Assembly (NCBI GenBank): GCA_050485385.1
Contig: JBJHBG010000025.1
Span: 1-47,246, forward strand
Direction of reading: 5' to 3'
From: RECO01 sp050485385
Lineage (GTDB): Bacteria > Pseudomonadota > Alphaproteobacteria > Geminicoccales > Geminicoccaceae
Length of the DNA stretch: 47,246 bases
Shown piece by piece: positions 1 through 7,972 of this stretch. The notes beneath the pieces were generated by a model. It did not search any database. It saw nothing but the letters and a program-made list of their open reading frames with translations, and was not told where the DNA came from. Every line of letters starts with the position of its first letter. Position 1 is the first letter of the stretch. A program made the translations under genes and the position numbers.

Positions 1-87
1 GGCCCCCTTTTTGCCGTTTCTGGGGGGGGGGCGGGCCGCCGCGGGGGGGTCGGTGGGGGCCTAACGCCCCGGGCCCTTCGCCGCCCG
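1..87. other. Low-complexity G-rich edge, no gene
   Basis: This stretch lies downstream of the CHASE2 cyclase and is dominated by runs of G and C, including ten consecutive G near position 21-30. I see no gene. A C-run/G-run pairing is possible but it does not look like a classical terminator. The composition is unlike the rest of the window and may reflect a contig end or poor basecalling. Confidence 0.4.
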
Positions 88-1872
88 CTACCGTTCGCGC
101 GGCAGGTAGGCGACGTCGATGGGTGAGGAGCGACCGCGCAGGGTTAGCGGTGGGGCGGGCTGGAAGCCGACGACCAGGTGCGGCTGGAGGCTCCGGGCGC
201 GATCGAGCACGGTGGTCGAAACGACGATGCTGGCGCCGAGGTCGCGGCTGAGGCCTTCGATACGGCTGGCGACGTTCACCGTGTCGCCGATGACGGTGAA
301 CTGGAACTGCCGCGCGCCGCCGCCATTGCCCATGGTGAGCGGGCCGTGGTGGAGGCCGATGCTGACGGCGAGTGCACCCTGGTGATCCCGGACGATGGCG
401 CGGGCACAGGCGAGCGCGCGGGCCGGCGCGTCCGCCGCCGGCTCCGGCACGCCGAAGCAGGCAAGACAGCCGTCGCCGAGGAACGTCACCAGCGTGCCGC
501 CTTCGGCGAAGACCTTGGCCTCCACGCCCGCCAGCGTGCGGCGCAGCTCGGCCATCGCCGCCGCCGGCTCGCTGCGCTCGCTGAAGGGGGTGAAGCCCAC
601 GAGGTCGACGAACATCACGGTTGCCTCGACGCTGCGATCCAACTCCTCCACCCGTCCCGTCCGCGCGATCCGTTCCGCGACCGCCGGCGCGAAGAAGCGG
701 CCGAGGTTGCGCCGCTGGAAGGCCAGTTCGCGCTCGGCGCGCTGCACGTCGAGCAGACGCGCGCCCTCGATGGCGATCGCGGCCAGGAGCAGGGCGAGCA
801 GCGGCGCCGCGAGCGGCAGCCAGCGGTCGTGGGCGACGAGGAGGACTTGCGCCGTTGCGAGCAGCGATGCCGCGAGAGCCACCGCCACCGCCGCCGAGAC
901 GAGCGCGTGGAAGCGCCCGAGGAGGAGCACGCCAAGCCAGGCGGCAAACGCGGTCGCCAGGATGCCACCCGCGCGCTCCGGAACCAGCGTACGCGCTTCG
1001 AGCAGGTTGCCCACGGCCGTCGCCAGCGCTTCGGCGCCGCTCAGCGAGACGTCGAACGCGGTGCGGAAGCGCTCGCCGACGGCGACGGCATCGGCGCCCA
1101 CCACGACCAGCGTGTCGCGAAGGTCGACGGTGGCGCCGTCGAGCAGATCGGCGGCGGCGAGAGTAGGGATCGTGCCCGCCGGTCCGTAGGGGCGCAGCAG
1201 GAACTGCCGCCGGGAGGCCGGCGCCACGGCCGCCCGGTCGAGCACCGCGCCGAGCGCTTCGTCGGGAACGAGGGCCCTGGGCGGCAGGCGGCGATGCACG
1301 CGCAGCGCGTCGAGGGCGAGGGCCGGCACCAGCCGCTCCCCGACCGGCACGAACGCCGGCAGCGCCATCAGCCGCCCTTCGACGCCGAGGCCCAGCGCCG
1401 TGTGGCCGCTGCCGGCAGCGGCCGTCGCCAGCACCTCGGCCGGGCCGAGCAGATCGACGCCGCCGCCTGCCTTGCGCACCACGGCGACGGCCAGCACGAC
1501 GCCGCCATGGTCGCGGATCGCCGTCGCCAGCCGAGCGTCGCCGTCGTCCGCGCGCGGTTCGAACAGGGCGTCCAGCACGACGGTGCGCGCCCCCGCCGCC
1601 GCCAGCGTTTCGACCAACCGCGCCCACAAGGCGCGGTCGATGGGCCAGCCGCCCGCCGCGTCGATGGTGGCGTCGTGGAACTGGACGATGCGGAGATCGG
1701 CCGGCGCCGGCTCCGGGCCGCGCATGCGTAGGCGCCAGTCGAGGCTGAACGCCTCCTGGCGCTCCAGCCAGCCCGACACTGCGGGCACCCGCTCGAACGC
1801 GACGACCGCGAGCACGACCGCGACGGCGACCGCCAGCCGGAACGCGAGCCCCGGCCGGCGACGGGCGGTCAT
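88..1872 (-). CDS. CHASE2-domain class III nucleotidyl cyclase
   Basis: Predicted membrane-bound cyclase of 594 residues. An N-terminal membrane segment is followed by an extracytoplasmic CHASE2 sensor region (about residues 30-300), then three closely spaced hydrophobic segments and a cytoplasmic class III cyclase domain. The metal-binding aspartates are visible in MFVDLVGF and FLGDGCLACFG, and the transition-state Asn/Arg pair lies in GDTVNVASRIEG. The position that normally carries the ATP-selecting Lys (four residues before the second Asp) is Thr, so ATP specificity is not certain. The ATG at 1872 was chosen because it overlaps the TGA of the upstream FecR gene by four bases (ATGA), implying translational coupling. 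FecR-CHASE2-cyclase pairs are a known arrangement; FecR may present or modulate a periplasmic signal. Confidence 0.9.
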   Translation of the reverse strand: MTARRRPGLAFRLAVAVAVVLAVVAFERVPAVSGWLERQEAFSLDWRLRMRGPEPAPADLRIVQFHDATIDAAGGWPIDRALWARLVETLAAAGARTVVLDALFEPRADDGDARLATAIRDHGGVVLAVAVVRKAGGGVDLLGPAEVLATAAAGSGHTALGLGVEGRLMALPAFVPVGERLVPALALDALRVHRRLPPRALVPDEALGAVLDRAAVAPASRRQFLLRPYGPAGTIPTLAAADLLDGATVDLRDTLVVVGADAVAVGERFRTAFDVSLSGAEALATAVGNLLEARTLVPERAGGILATAFAAWLGVLLLGRFHALVSAAVAVALAASLLATAQVLLVAHDRWLPLAAPLLALLLAAIAIEGARLLDVQRAERELAFQRRNLGRFFAPAVAERIARTGRVEELDRSVEATVMFVDLVGFTPFSERSEPAAAMAELRRTLAGVEAKVFAEGGTLVTFLGDGCLACFGVPEPAADAPARALACARAIVRDHQGALAVSIGLHHGPLTMGNGGGARQFQFTVIGDTVNVASRIEGLSRDLGASIVVSTTVLDRARSLQPHLVVGFQPAPPLTLRGRSSPIDVAYLPRER

Positions 1873-2474
1873 CGTCCGCCGAAGCGCGTGCGCTCCAGCG
1901 TGTCCTCGACGCGGGGGGCACCCCAAATAGCCGGGGCGGTCGGCGGCGTCTCGGGCCGCACATCGGTACCTTCACCCGCCGTGAGGACCACCGTCGCGCC
2001 GGCGGCCGTCACCTCGACGCGTCCCTCGCGCGCGAACACCGCCGTCCGGTCGCCACCGTGCTCGACCGTCCACTCGGTGGAGCGAACCGACGTGATGGCG
2101 AGTGCCGTCTCCACGTTCACCTCGTTACCCGCCACGCCCAGCACCGCCCGGAAGATGCCTCGGGCGAGGTCCAAAGCCGTCGACCACGCGCCGTCGGCGG
2201 AGCGGGTCACGCGCTCCAGCCCCAGATCGGTCGCAGCCCCCACCACCACGCTCAGACCGCCGTCGAGCCGGAGCAGCACGCGGCTGCCGAAGCCGGTGAC
2301 CAACCGGTCGCCCGCATGCAGACGCTCGCCGCCGACGGCGGTAGCGGCACCATCCAGGCGCTCCAAGGTCACCACCCCCTGGAGCGCTACCACCTGCCCG
2401 ATCGGCGGTCGCTCGTCGGCCGCCGCCTCGAACGGGCCGAGCAGCAGCGGCACGAGCAGCAGCAGAACGCGCAT
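1869..2474 (-). CDS. FecR-domain periplasmic protein
   Basis: A 201-residue protein with a clear Sec signal peptide (MRVLLLLVPLLLGPFEAAA) followed by a FecR domain: a conserved start around GQVVALQGVVTLERLDG, then a barrel-like region with LRLDGGLSVVVGAATDLGLE and a second half with ITSVRSTEWTVEHGGDRTAV. FecR domains usually act as periplasmic structural or signalling modules. Here there is no sigma factor or TonB receptor next to it; the partner is the CHASE2 cyclase, whose start overlaps this stop. The likely role is in the extracytoplasmic input to the cyclase, which is inference from the coupling. Confidence 0.88.
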   Translation of the reverse strand: MRVLLLLVPLLLGPFEAAADERPPIGQVVALQGVVTLERLDGAATAVGGERLHAGDRLVTGFGSRVLLRLDGGLSVVVGAATDLGLERVTRSADGAWSTALDLARGIFRAVLGVAGNEVNVETALAITSVRSTEWTVEHGGDRTAVFAREGRVEVTAAGATVVLTAGEGTDVRPETPPTAPAIWGAPRVEDTLERTRFGGR

Positions 2475-2534
2475 GTCGGCCCCCCCCCTTCGTTCGTCTC
2501 GACGACAGCCGAGCCTAAGCGCGTCGGGGGCCGG

Positions 2535-4322
2535 CTAGCAACCTCGGCCGAGCGGCGCGGTCGCGCCACGAAGCCAAACGCGGTCGGACTCGTCGAGGAG
2601 GGGAGCGAGCGTCTCGAACACCCGGGCGTGGTAGGCGTCGAGCCAAACCAAGGCTGCGGGCGACAGCAGCGACGGGTCGATCAGGCGACGGTCGATCGGT
2701 GCCAGTGTCAGCGTCTCGAAGCCCAAAAGCTCCACCTCGCCGCCCTCGGGCTTGTGGCACTCGACCACCAGCATGAGGTTCTCGATGCGGATGCCGAACC
2801 GGCCGGCCGGATAGCTGCCGGGCTCGTTGGAGACGATCATGCCCGGCTCGAGCTTGACGTCGCCGCCGCGCTTGGCGATGCGCTGCGGGCCTTCGTGAAC
2901 GCACAGGGCCGCCCCGATGCCGTGGCCAGTGCCGTGGTCGTAGTCGAGGCCCGCCTGCCACAACGGGTAGCGCGCCAAGGCGTCGAGCTGCGAGCCGGCC
3001 GTGCCCTTGGGGAAGACGGCGGTCGCGAGTGCCACGTGGCCTTCGAGAACCAGGGTGAAGCGGCGGCGCATCTCCGCCGTCGGCTCGCCGATGGCAACCG
3101 TGCGGGTGATGTCGGTGGTGGCGTCGGGATACTGGCCGCCGCTATCGACGAGGTAGAGCGAGCCCGCCTCCAGCGTGCGGTTGGTGCGCTCGCTGACGCG
3201 GTAGTGGACGATGGCGCCGTTGGGCCCAGCGCCGCTGATGGTGTCGAAGCTGGGACCGGCATAACCCTCGACCTTGGCCCGCTCAGCCTCGAGCGCCGCG
3301 GCGGCAGCGAGTTCGTCCGTGGTGTTCTGGCGGTCGATCCAACCGAGGAACCGCGTGACGGCGGCGCCGTCCACCCGCTGCGCCCGCCGCGCGCCGGCGA
3401 TCTCGGCCGCGTTCTTCTTGGCCTTGGCGAGCGTCACCGGGTCGGTGCCCTCCACCACGACGATGCCGGCAGCGGTCAACTCATCGATCAACCCCAGATG
3501 GGTGACGGCCGGATCGACCAGGATGCGCGCCCCCTCGTGGGCCAACTCGGCATAGAGCGCCAGCCGGTCGTCGAGCGGCTGCAGGGCTATGTCGTCGTCC
3601 TCGAAGACGAAGCCCGGGGGGCGCTTGGCCGGATCGCACAGAAAGACGGCCCGCGCGCCGGGCAGGACAAGGCAGAGGCCGAGACAAAGCGGATTGAACG
3701 GGACGTCGCTGCCGCGCACGTTCAACACCCAGGCGATGCCGTCGCCGGTCGAAACGAAGAACGCCTCGGCCCCCTGCTTGGCCGCGTCCGCCAGCAGCCG
3801 CTCCCGCTTGGCGCGGCTCGCTTCGCCTGCCAGTTGCAGCGGCTGGACGCGCATCGGCGCCCGCGGTGCTGCCGGCCGATTCGGCCAGACCTCGTCGACG
3901 GGGTTGGCGGGCAGCGCAACCAACGTGGCGTTCTTGCGGTCGAGCACCTTGATCAGCCGCTCGACGTCCGCCTTCAGATGCAGCTTGGGATCGTAGCCGA
4001 TGCGGGCACCCTCGCCCACGCGCTCGGCCAGCCACTCGCCGAGCGGCTCGTCGACCAGATGCCGCGTCTCGAACGCCGCCGGGTCGACCTCGTCCCGGAT
4101 TTGCAGCGTATAGCGGCCGTCGGTGAACACGGCCGCTGCCTCCGGCAGCACCGCGACGCGGGCGGCGGAGCCGGTGAAGCCGCTCAGCCACGCCACGCGC
4201 TCCTCGCTGGCCGGCAGGTACTCCGAGCCGAACATGTCGGTGCGCGGCAGCACGAACCCGTCGACCCCGGCGCTCGCCAGGGCGGCCCGCAACGTGGCGA
4301 GACGTTGGGCGTGCGGCGGCAC
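2535..4322 (-). CDS. pepP: Xaa-Pro aminopeptidase (M24B, long form)
   Basis: Cytosolic metallopeptidase of 595 residues that removes N-terminal residues preceding proline. The length and two N-terminal creatinase-like domains (about residues 1-300) match the long APP1 type rather than the 440-residue E. coli PepP. The pita-bread catalytic domain carries the dinuclear metal ligands: two Asp in LVDSGGQYPDATTDITRT (about residue 390), His in GTGHGIGAALCVHEGPQ (about 466) and two Glu in SNEPGSY and GIRIENLM (about 497-512). It starts with GTG three bases after the infC stop, so it is probably co-transcribed with infC. The symbol is a family name; the exact orthology is less sure. Confidence 0.93.
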   Translation of the reverse strand: MPPHAQRLATLRAALASAGVDGFVLPRTDMFGSEYLPASEERVAWLSGFTGSAARVAVLPEAAAVFTDGRYTLQIRDEVDPAAFETRHLVDEPLGEWLAERVGEGARIGYDPKLHLKADVERLIKVLDRKNATLVALPANPVDEVWPNRPAAPRAPMRVQPLQLAGEASRAKRERLLADAAKQGAEAFFVSTGDGIAWVLNVRGSDVPFNPLCLGLCLVLPGARAVFLCDPAKRPPGFVFEDDDIALQPLDDRLALYAELAHEGARILVDPAVTHLGLIDELTAAGIVVVEGTDPVTLAKAKKNAAEIAGARRAQRVDGAAVTRFLGWIDRQNTTDELAAAAALEAERAKVEGYAGPSFDTISGAGPNGAIVHYRVSERTNRTLEAGSLYLVDSGGQYPDATTDITRTVAIGEPTAEMRRRFTLVLEGHVALATAVFPKGTAGSQLDALARYPLWQAGLDYDHGTGHGIGAALCVHEGPQRIAKRGGDVKLEPGMIVSNEPGSYPAGRFGIRIENLMLVVECHKPEGGEVELLGFETLTLAPIDRRLIDPSLLSPAALVWLDAYHARVFETLAPLLDESDRVWLRGATAPLGRGC

Positions 4323-4325
4323 CGG

Positions 4326-4844
4326 TTACTTCAGCGGCGCCATCACCATGACCATCTGGCGACCTTCCATCTTCGGGAACTGCTCGACCTTCGCCAGATC
4401 GGCCACCTCTTCCTTGACCTTGGTCAGGATGTCCATGGCGATGTGCTGATGCGACATTTCCCGGCCCCGAAAGCGCATGGTCACCTTGACCTTGTCGCCT
4501 TCGTCGAGGAAGGAGCGCACCTTCTTCATCTTGATGTTGTAGTCGTTGTCGTCGATGCCCGGGCGCATCTTGATCTCCTTGACCTCGATGACCCGTTGCT
4601 TCTTACGGGCGGCGTTGGCCCGCTTCTGCGCCTCGTACTTGAACTTGCCGTAGTCGAGGATCTTGCAGACCGGCGGCTCGGCGTTGGGCGAAATCTCGAC
4701 CAGATCGAGACCGGCCTCGCTCGCCCGGTAGAGCGCTTCCCTGATGGGCACGACACCGACCATTTCACCGTCGGCGTCCACGAGTCGGACTTCGTTGCTC
4801 TCGATACGATCGTTGACGCGATGATCTTCGCGCGGCCCTGCCAT
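4326..4844 (-). CDS. infC: Translation initiation factor IF-3
   Basis: Binds the 30S subunit, prevents premature joining with 50S and monitors start codon and initiator tRNA choice. The 172-residue protein has the N-terminal domain (RVNDRI through LDLVEISPNAEPPVCKILDYGKFKYE), the lysine-rich linker helix and the C-terminal domain (EIKMRPGIDDNDYNIK, VTMRFRGREMSHQ). It starts with ATG, unlike the AUU start that mediates autoregulation in enterobacteria. A GGTGAGG ribosome binding site lies 11 bases upstream. It follows thrS after 68 bases, a common alphaproteobacterial order, and leads directly into the aminopeptidase gene. Confidence 0.97.
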   Translation of the reverse strand: MAGPREDHRVNDRIESNEVRLVDADGEMVGVVPIREALYRASEAGLDLVEISPNAEPPVCKILDYGKFKYEAQKRANAARKKQRVIEVKEIKMRPGIDDNDYNIKMKKVRSFLDEGDKVKVTMRFRGREMSHQHIAMDILTKVKEEVADLAKVEQFPKMEGRQMVMVMAPLK

Positions 4845-4912
4845 CTAGCCCGATACCTCACCACCGTTGATCCAATGCGACTTGCGCCGCCCCCTGGATC
4901 CACGGCGGAACG

Positions 4913-6844
4913 TCAGGCTGGCGGCTGCGCAGAACGCACCAATACGCCGACGGCTTCGTCCAGAGCAAGGCTTTCCTGCGCGTTCTCGCCGAGCCTGCGC
5001 AGCGCCACGGTGCGCTCGGCCCGCTCCTTCGCACCCACGGCGATGATCACCGGCACCTTCTGCACGCTGTGCTCGCGCACCTTGTAGCCGATCTTGTCGG
5101 CCCGGAGGTCGCCGCGAACGCGCAGCCCGCGCTCCTCCAACGCGGCCACCACCGCGCGCGCGTAGTCGTCCGCCTCGTTGGTGATGGTCGCCACGACGAC
5201 CTGGACCGGCGCCAGCCACATCGGCAGCTTGCCGCCCGTCTGCTCGATCAGGATACCGATGAAGCGCTCCAGCGAACCGAGGATCGCGCGGTGCAGCATC
5301 ACCGGGCGGTGCTTCTCGTTGTCGGCGCCGACATAGGAGGCGTCCAGCCGCTCCGGCAGCACGAAGTCGACCTGGAGCGTGCCGCACTGCCAGTCGCGGC
5401 CGAGCGCGTCGGTCAGCACGAACTCGAGCTTGGGGCCGTAGAAGGCGCCCTCGCCGGGGTTCAGCGTCACCTCGACGCCGGCCTTCCTGGTCGCATCCAT
5501 CAACGCCTGCTCGGCCTGGTCCCAGACCTCGTCGGCGCCCGCACGCACCGCCGGCCGGTCGGAGAACTTCACCCGGAACTCGGGAAAGCCGAGGTCGGTG
5601 TAGATGCTGGCCAGCAGCGCGCAGAACGACTGGGTCTCCCCGTCGATCTGCTCGGGCGTGCAGAAGATGTGCGCATCGTCCTGGGTGAAATTGCGGGTGC
5701 GCATGATGCCATGCAGCGCGCCCGACGGCTCGTTTCTGAAGCACGAACCGAACTCCGCCAGCCGCAACGGCAGGTCGCGGTAGCTGTAGAGGTTGCGCTT
5801 GAAGATCTGGACGTGGCCGGGACAGTTCATCGGTTTGATCGCGAGCGTCTTGTTCTCGCTCTCGAGGGTGAACATGTTCTCGCGGAATTTCTCCCAGTGC
5901 CCGGACTTCTCCCAGAGCACGCGGTCGATGAGCTGCGGGGTCTTCACCTCCTGATAGCCTGCGGCATCGAGGCGGCGGCGGATATAGTTCTCGATCTCCA
6001 GATAGACGGTCCAGCCCTTGGGATGCCAGAAGACCGAGCCCGCCGCCTCTTCCTGGATGTGGAACAGCCCCAGCTCGCGCCCGAGCCGCCGATGGTCGCG
6101 CTTTTCCGCCTCCTCCAGCCGGAAGAGGTGCGCCTTCAGCTCTTTCTCGCTGGCATAGGCCGTGCCGTAGATGCGCTGGAGCTGGGCGTTCCTGTGATCG
6201 CCCCGCCAATAGGCGCCCGCCACCTTCAACAGCTTGAAGGCGCCGATCCTCCCGGTCGAAGGGCCGTGCGGCCCGCGGCAAAGGTCGAACCAGTCGCCCT
6301 GATGATAGAGGGTGACCGGCTCGCCCTCCGGGATCGCGTCGAGCAGTTCCAGCTTGTAGGTCTCACCCAGCGCCTCGAAGCGCCGACGCGCCTCGTCGCG
6401 GCTGACCTCCTCGCGGGCGAAGGGCCGGTTCTCCTGGGCGATCTTCGCCATCTCCGCCTCGATCGACGCGAGATCGTCGGTCGAGAAGGGCTCGTTGCGC
6501 GCGAAGTCGTAGTAGAAGCCGTCCTCGATAGCCGGCCCGATGGTGACCTGGGTGCCCGGAAAGAGCCGCTGCACGGCCTCGGCCATGACATGGGCGCAGT
6601 CGTGGCGGATCACCTCCAACGCCTCCGCATCGCCGCGCTTGACGAAGCGCACGGATGCGCCGTCCGGCAAGGGCAGGTCGAGGTCCCGCAGCTTGCCGTC
6701 GACGGCGACGACGAGGCTCTCCTTCAACAGCCCCTTGGAGATCGAGGCGGCGAGTTCGGCACCGGTCACCGCGCCGTCGAACGTCCGCGTCGCGCCGTCC
6801 GGCAAGGTGACGGTGGTGCCGTGGCTCGATGCGGCGAGCGACAT
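4913..6844 (-). CDS. thrS: Threonyl-tRNA synthetase
   Basis: Class II aminoacyl-tRNA synthetase charging tRNA-Thr. The 643-residue length is normal. The N-terminal TGS domain (VTLPDGATRTFDG) is followed by the editing domain with the HxxxH motif HDCAHVM, the catalytic core with the zinc cysteine in KPMNCPGHVQIF, motif 2 around FRNEPSGALHGIMRTRNFTQ, motif 3 near VMLHRAILGSLERF, and the anticodon-binding domain (VQVVVATITNEADDYA). The reading frame stays open far upstream, but the ATG at 6844 gives the correct family N-terminus. The upstream leader contains a large imperfect inverted repeat at 7009-7085. Confidence 0.97.
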   Translation of the reverse strand: MSLAASSHGTTVTLPDGATRTFDGAVTGAELAASISKGLLKESLVVAVDGKLRDLDLPLPDGASVRFVKRGDAEALEVIRHDCAHVMAEAVQRLFPGTQVTIGPAIEDGFYYDFARNEPFSTDDLASIEAEMAKIAQENRPFAREEVSRDEARRRFEALGETYKLELLDAIPEGEPVTLYHQGDWFDLCRGPHGPSTGRIGAFKLLKVAGAYWRGDHRNAQLQRIYGTAYASEKELKAHLFRLEEAEKRDHRRLGRELGLFHIQEEAAGSVFWHPKGWTVYLEIENYIRRRLDAAGYQEVKTPQLIDRVLWEKSGHWEKFRENMFTLESENKTLAIKPMNCPGHVQIFKRNLYSYRDLPLRLAEFGSCFRNEPSGALHGIMRTRNFTQDDAHIFCTPEQIDGETQSFCALLASIYTDLGFPEFRVKFSDRPAVRAGADEVWDQAEQALMDATRKAGVEVTLNPGEGAFYGPKLEFVLTDALGRDWQCGTLQVDFVLPERLDASYVGADNEKHRPVMLHRAILGSLERFIGILIEQTGGKLPMWLAPVQVVVATITNEADDYARAVVAALEERGLRVRGDLRADKIGYKVREHSVQKVPVIIAVGAKERAERTVALRRLGENAQESLALDEAVGVLVRSAQPPA

Positions 6845-7008
6845 GGATGCGATCCTGCGGATGATGCTGCGATGCCGAGGGTTTGTGTGGATCGCCAAGG
6901 CCCGTGTCAAGCGCAGGCCGCTTTCGCAGCCCCACCGCGCATGGCATGGTTCCACGAACGATCGGCGGGAGAGCAAGGCGTGGTGCGGCACGTTGGCAAC
7001 AGGCAGGA

Positions 7009-7085
7009 GGCTTTTGGTCCCCTGCACCCCCGGTTGACGGCGACTGCCGCCAGCACTCGTTGGGGGGAACGGGGGGCCAAAAGCC
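7009..7085. repeat. Large imperfect inverted repeat between thrS and DUF1007
   Basis: Arms 7009-7031 and 7063-7085 pair over 23 positions with two mismatches and two G-T wobbles. The outer nine pairs (GGCTTTTGG with CCAAAAGCC) and an inner five-pair C/G run are perfect. The roughly 31-base loop holds a smaller GGCG/GCCG-type hairpin. It sits 165 bases upstream of thrS on the minus strand and just before the DUF1007 protein on the plus strand. It could be a dispersed intergenic palindrome, a leader structure or a terminator-like element; the sequence alone does not decide. Confidence 0.7.
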
Positions 7086-7111
7086 CCCCGCCTTACCGGC
7101 CATCGCACAGG

Positions 7112-7747
7112 GTCACGGGCGTTTTCGTCGCCGTCCTGACCTTGCTCCTCGCCACACCCGCGACAGCGCATCCGCATGTCTGGATTCAGGCGCGCAGCAC
7201 GGTGGTGGTCGACGATGCGGCCGTGGTCGCCGTGCGCCACAGTTGGACCTTCGACCGTCTGTTCAGCGCGCATGCGGTGGCCGACCTGCTCCCGGGCCCC
7301 GATGGCGCCTGGAGCCAAGCCGATCTCCAGCCGCTCGCCGACCTCTACGCCGAGACCTTGCCGCCCTGGCGCTTCTTCACCGAGTTGCGCGCCGAGGTGG
7401 ACCCGGCACCGACACTCGCCGCCCGGCCGATGTGGCTGGAGCATGACGGCCAGCGCCTGACGCTGCACTTGGACCTCGACGTGACACCGCCGGTACCGGT
7501 CGCGGCGTTCGATCAGCTTCGCGTCCACGACCGCACCTACTACGTCAGCATTGCGTATGCGGGCGCCGACGCGGTCGAGTTGGTCGGCGCGCCGGGGTGC
7601 TCGCTTTACCTGCACCCGCCGGGCCAGTTGGACCCGGCGCTGACGGCGCGTCTGGCGGCCGTGCCGGCGGACGTGCGCGAGCTGCCGCCGGAGCTTGCCG
7701 CCCGGGTGCGCGACGCGGCGACGCGGCTCGAGCTGGACTGCACCTGA
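7112..7747 (+). CDS. DUF1007 family secreted protein
   Basis: Protein of about 210 residues with a hydrophobic signal segment (VFVAVLTLLLATPATA) followed directly by HPHVWIQARSTVVVDD, the hallmark start of mature DUF1007 proteins, and the conserved HSWTFDRLFS and DRTYYVSIAY stretches. The family is periplasmic, often found beside metal (Ni/Co/Zn) transporters; its biochemical role is unknown and no such transporter is present here. The N-terminus is unresolved: no ATG, GTG or TTG lies between the inverted repeat and the signal segment. The nearest upstream in-frame starts are GTG codons at 6980 and 6983, which would translate through the inverted repeat. The start given is the beginning of recognisable protein, not a start codon. 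Confidence 0.75.
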   Translation, partial: VTGVFVAVLTLLLATPATAHPHVWIQARSTVVVDDAAVVAVRHSWTFDRLFSAHAVADLLPGPDGAWSQADLQPLADLYAETLPPWRFFTELRAEVDPAPTLAARPMWLEHDGQRLTLHLDLDVTPPVPVAAFDQLRVHDRTYYVSIAYAGADAVELVGAPGCSLYLHPPGQLDPALTARLAAVPADVRELPPELAARVRDAATRLELDCT

Positions 7748-7779
7748 CGCCACTGACCGCCCGGCAATCTGCGCGTGTT

Positions 7780-7812
7780 GCAACCGCGGCCCCTCGCGAC
7801 ATCGAGGGTTGC
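7780..7812 (+). terminator. Possible stem-loop after DUF1007 gene
   Basis: CCCTCG (7791-7796) and CGAGGG (7803-7808) form a six-pair stem over a six-base loop, and flanking GCAA (7780-7783) and TTGC (7809-7812) can extend it across a bulge. There is no T-run, so an intrinsic terminator is only a possibility. Confidence 0.3.
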
Positions 7813-7853
7813 GCTCAGCCTTCCATATCGCAATGATCCGCGGTGCAGCGTGC

Positions 7854-7872
7854 GGTCGACGACGGGTCGACG
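7854..7872 (+). promoter_or_regulatory. Phased direct repeat upstream of BTAD regulator
   Basis: GGTCGACG occurs at 7854-7861 and again at 7865-7872, an 11-base period. SARP-family (BTAD) regulators typically bind heptamer direct repeats spaced by one helical turn, often TCGA-containing. A further TCGAGCG lies at 7901-7907. The site is about 100 bases before the ATG of the BTAD regulator, which would fit autoregulation. This is inference; TCGACG words are not rare at this GC content. Confidence 0.35.
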
Positions 7873-7972
7873 CCCGCGAGGACACGGACCGTGGCGATCG
7901 TCGAGCGCGGCACCGAGACGGGGCAGTCTCCGCGTCTGCGACCGCCGGCATCGCCACGTTGGAGCCGCCCCG

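Noticed and set aside
178..1731. Plus-strand frame opposite the CHASE2 cyclase
   Set aside because: Composition is Arg/Glu/Gly-rich and it mirrors the codons of the real gene.
2058..5087. Plus-strand open frame of 1009 codons opposite pepP and infC
   Set aside because: It is antisense to two clearly recognisable genes and has no domain of its own.
6845..7110. T-box riboswitch or other tRNA-sensing leader for thrS
   Set aside because: The leader contains a large inverted repeat but no recognisable T-box sequence, and T-boxes are not expected in alphaproteobacteria.
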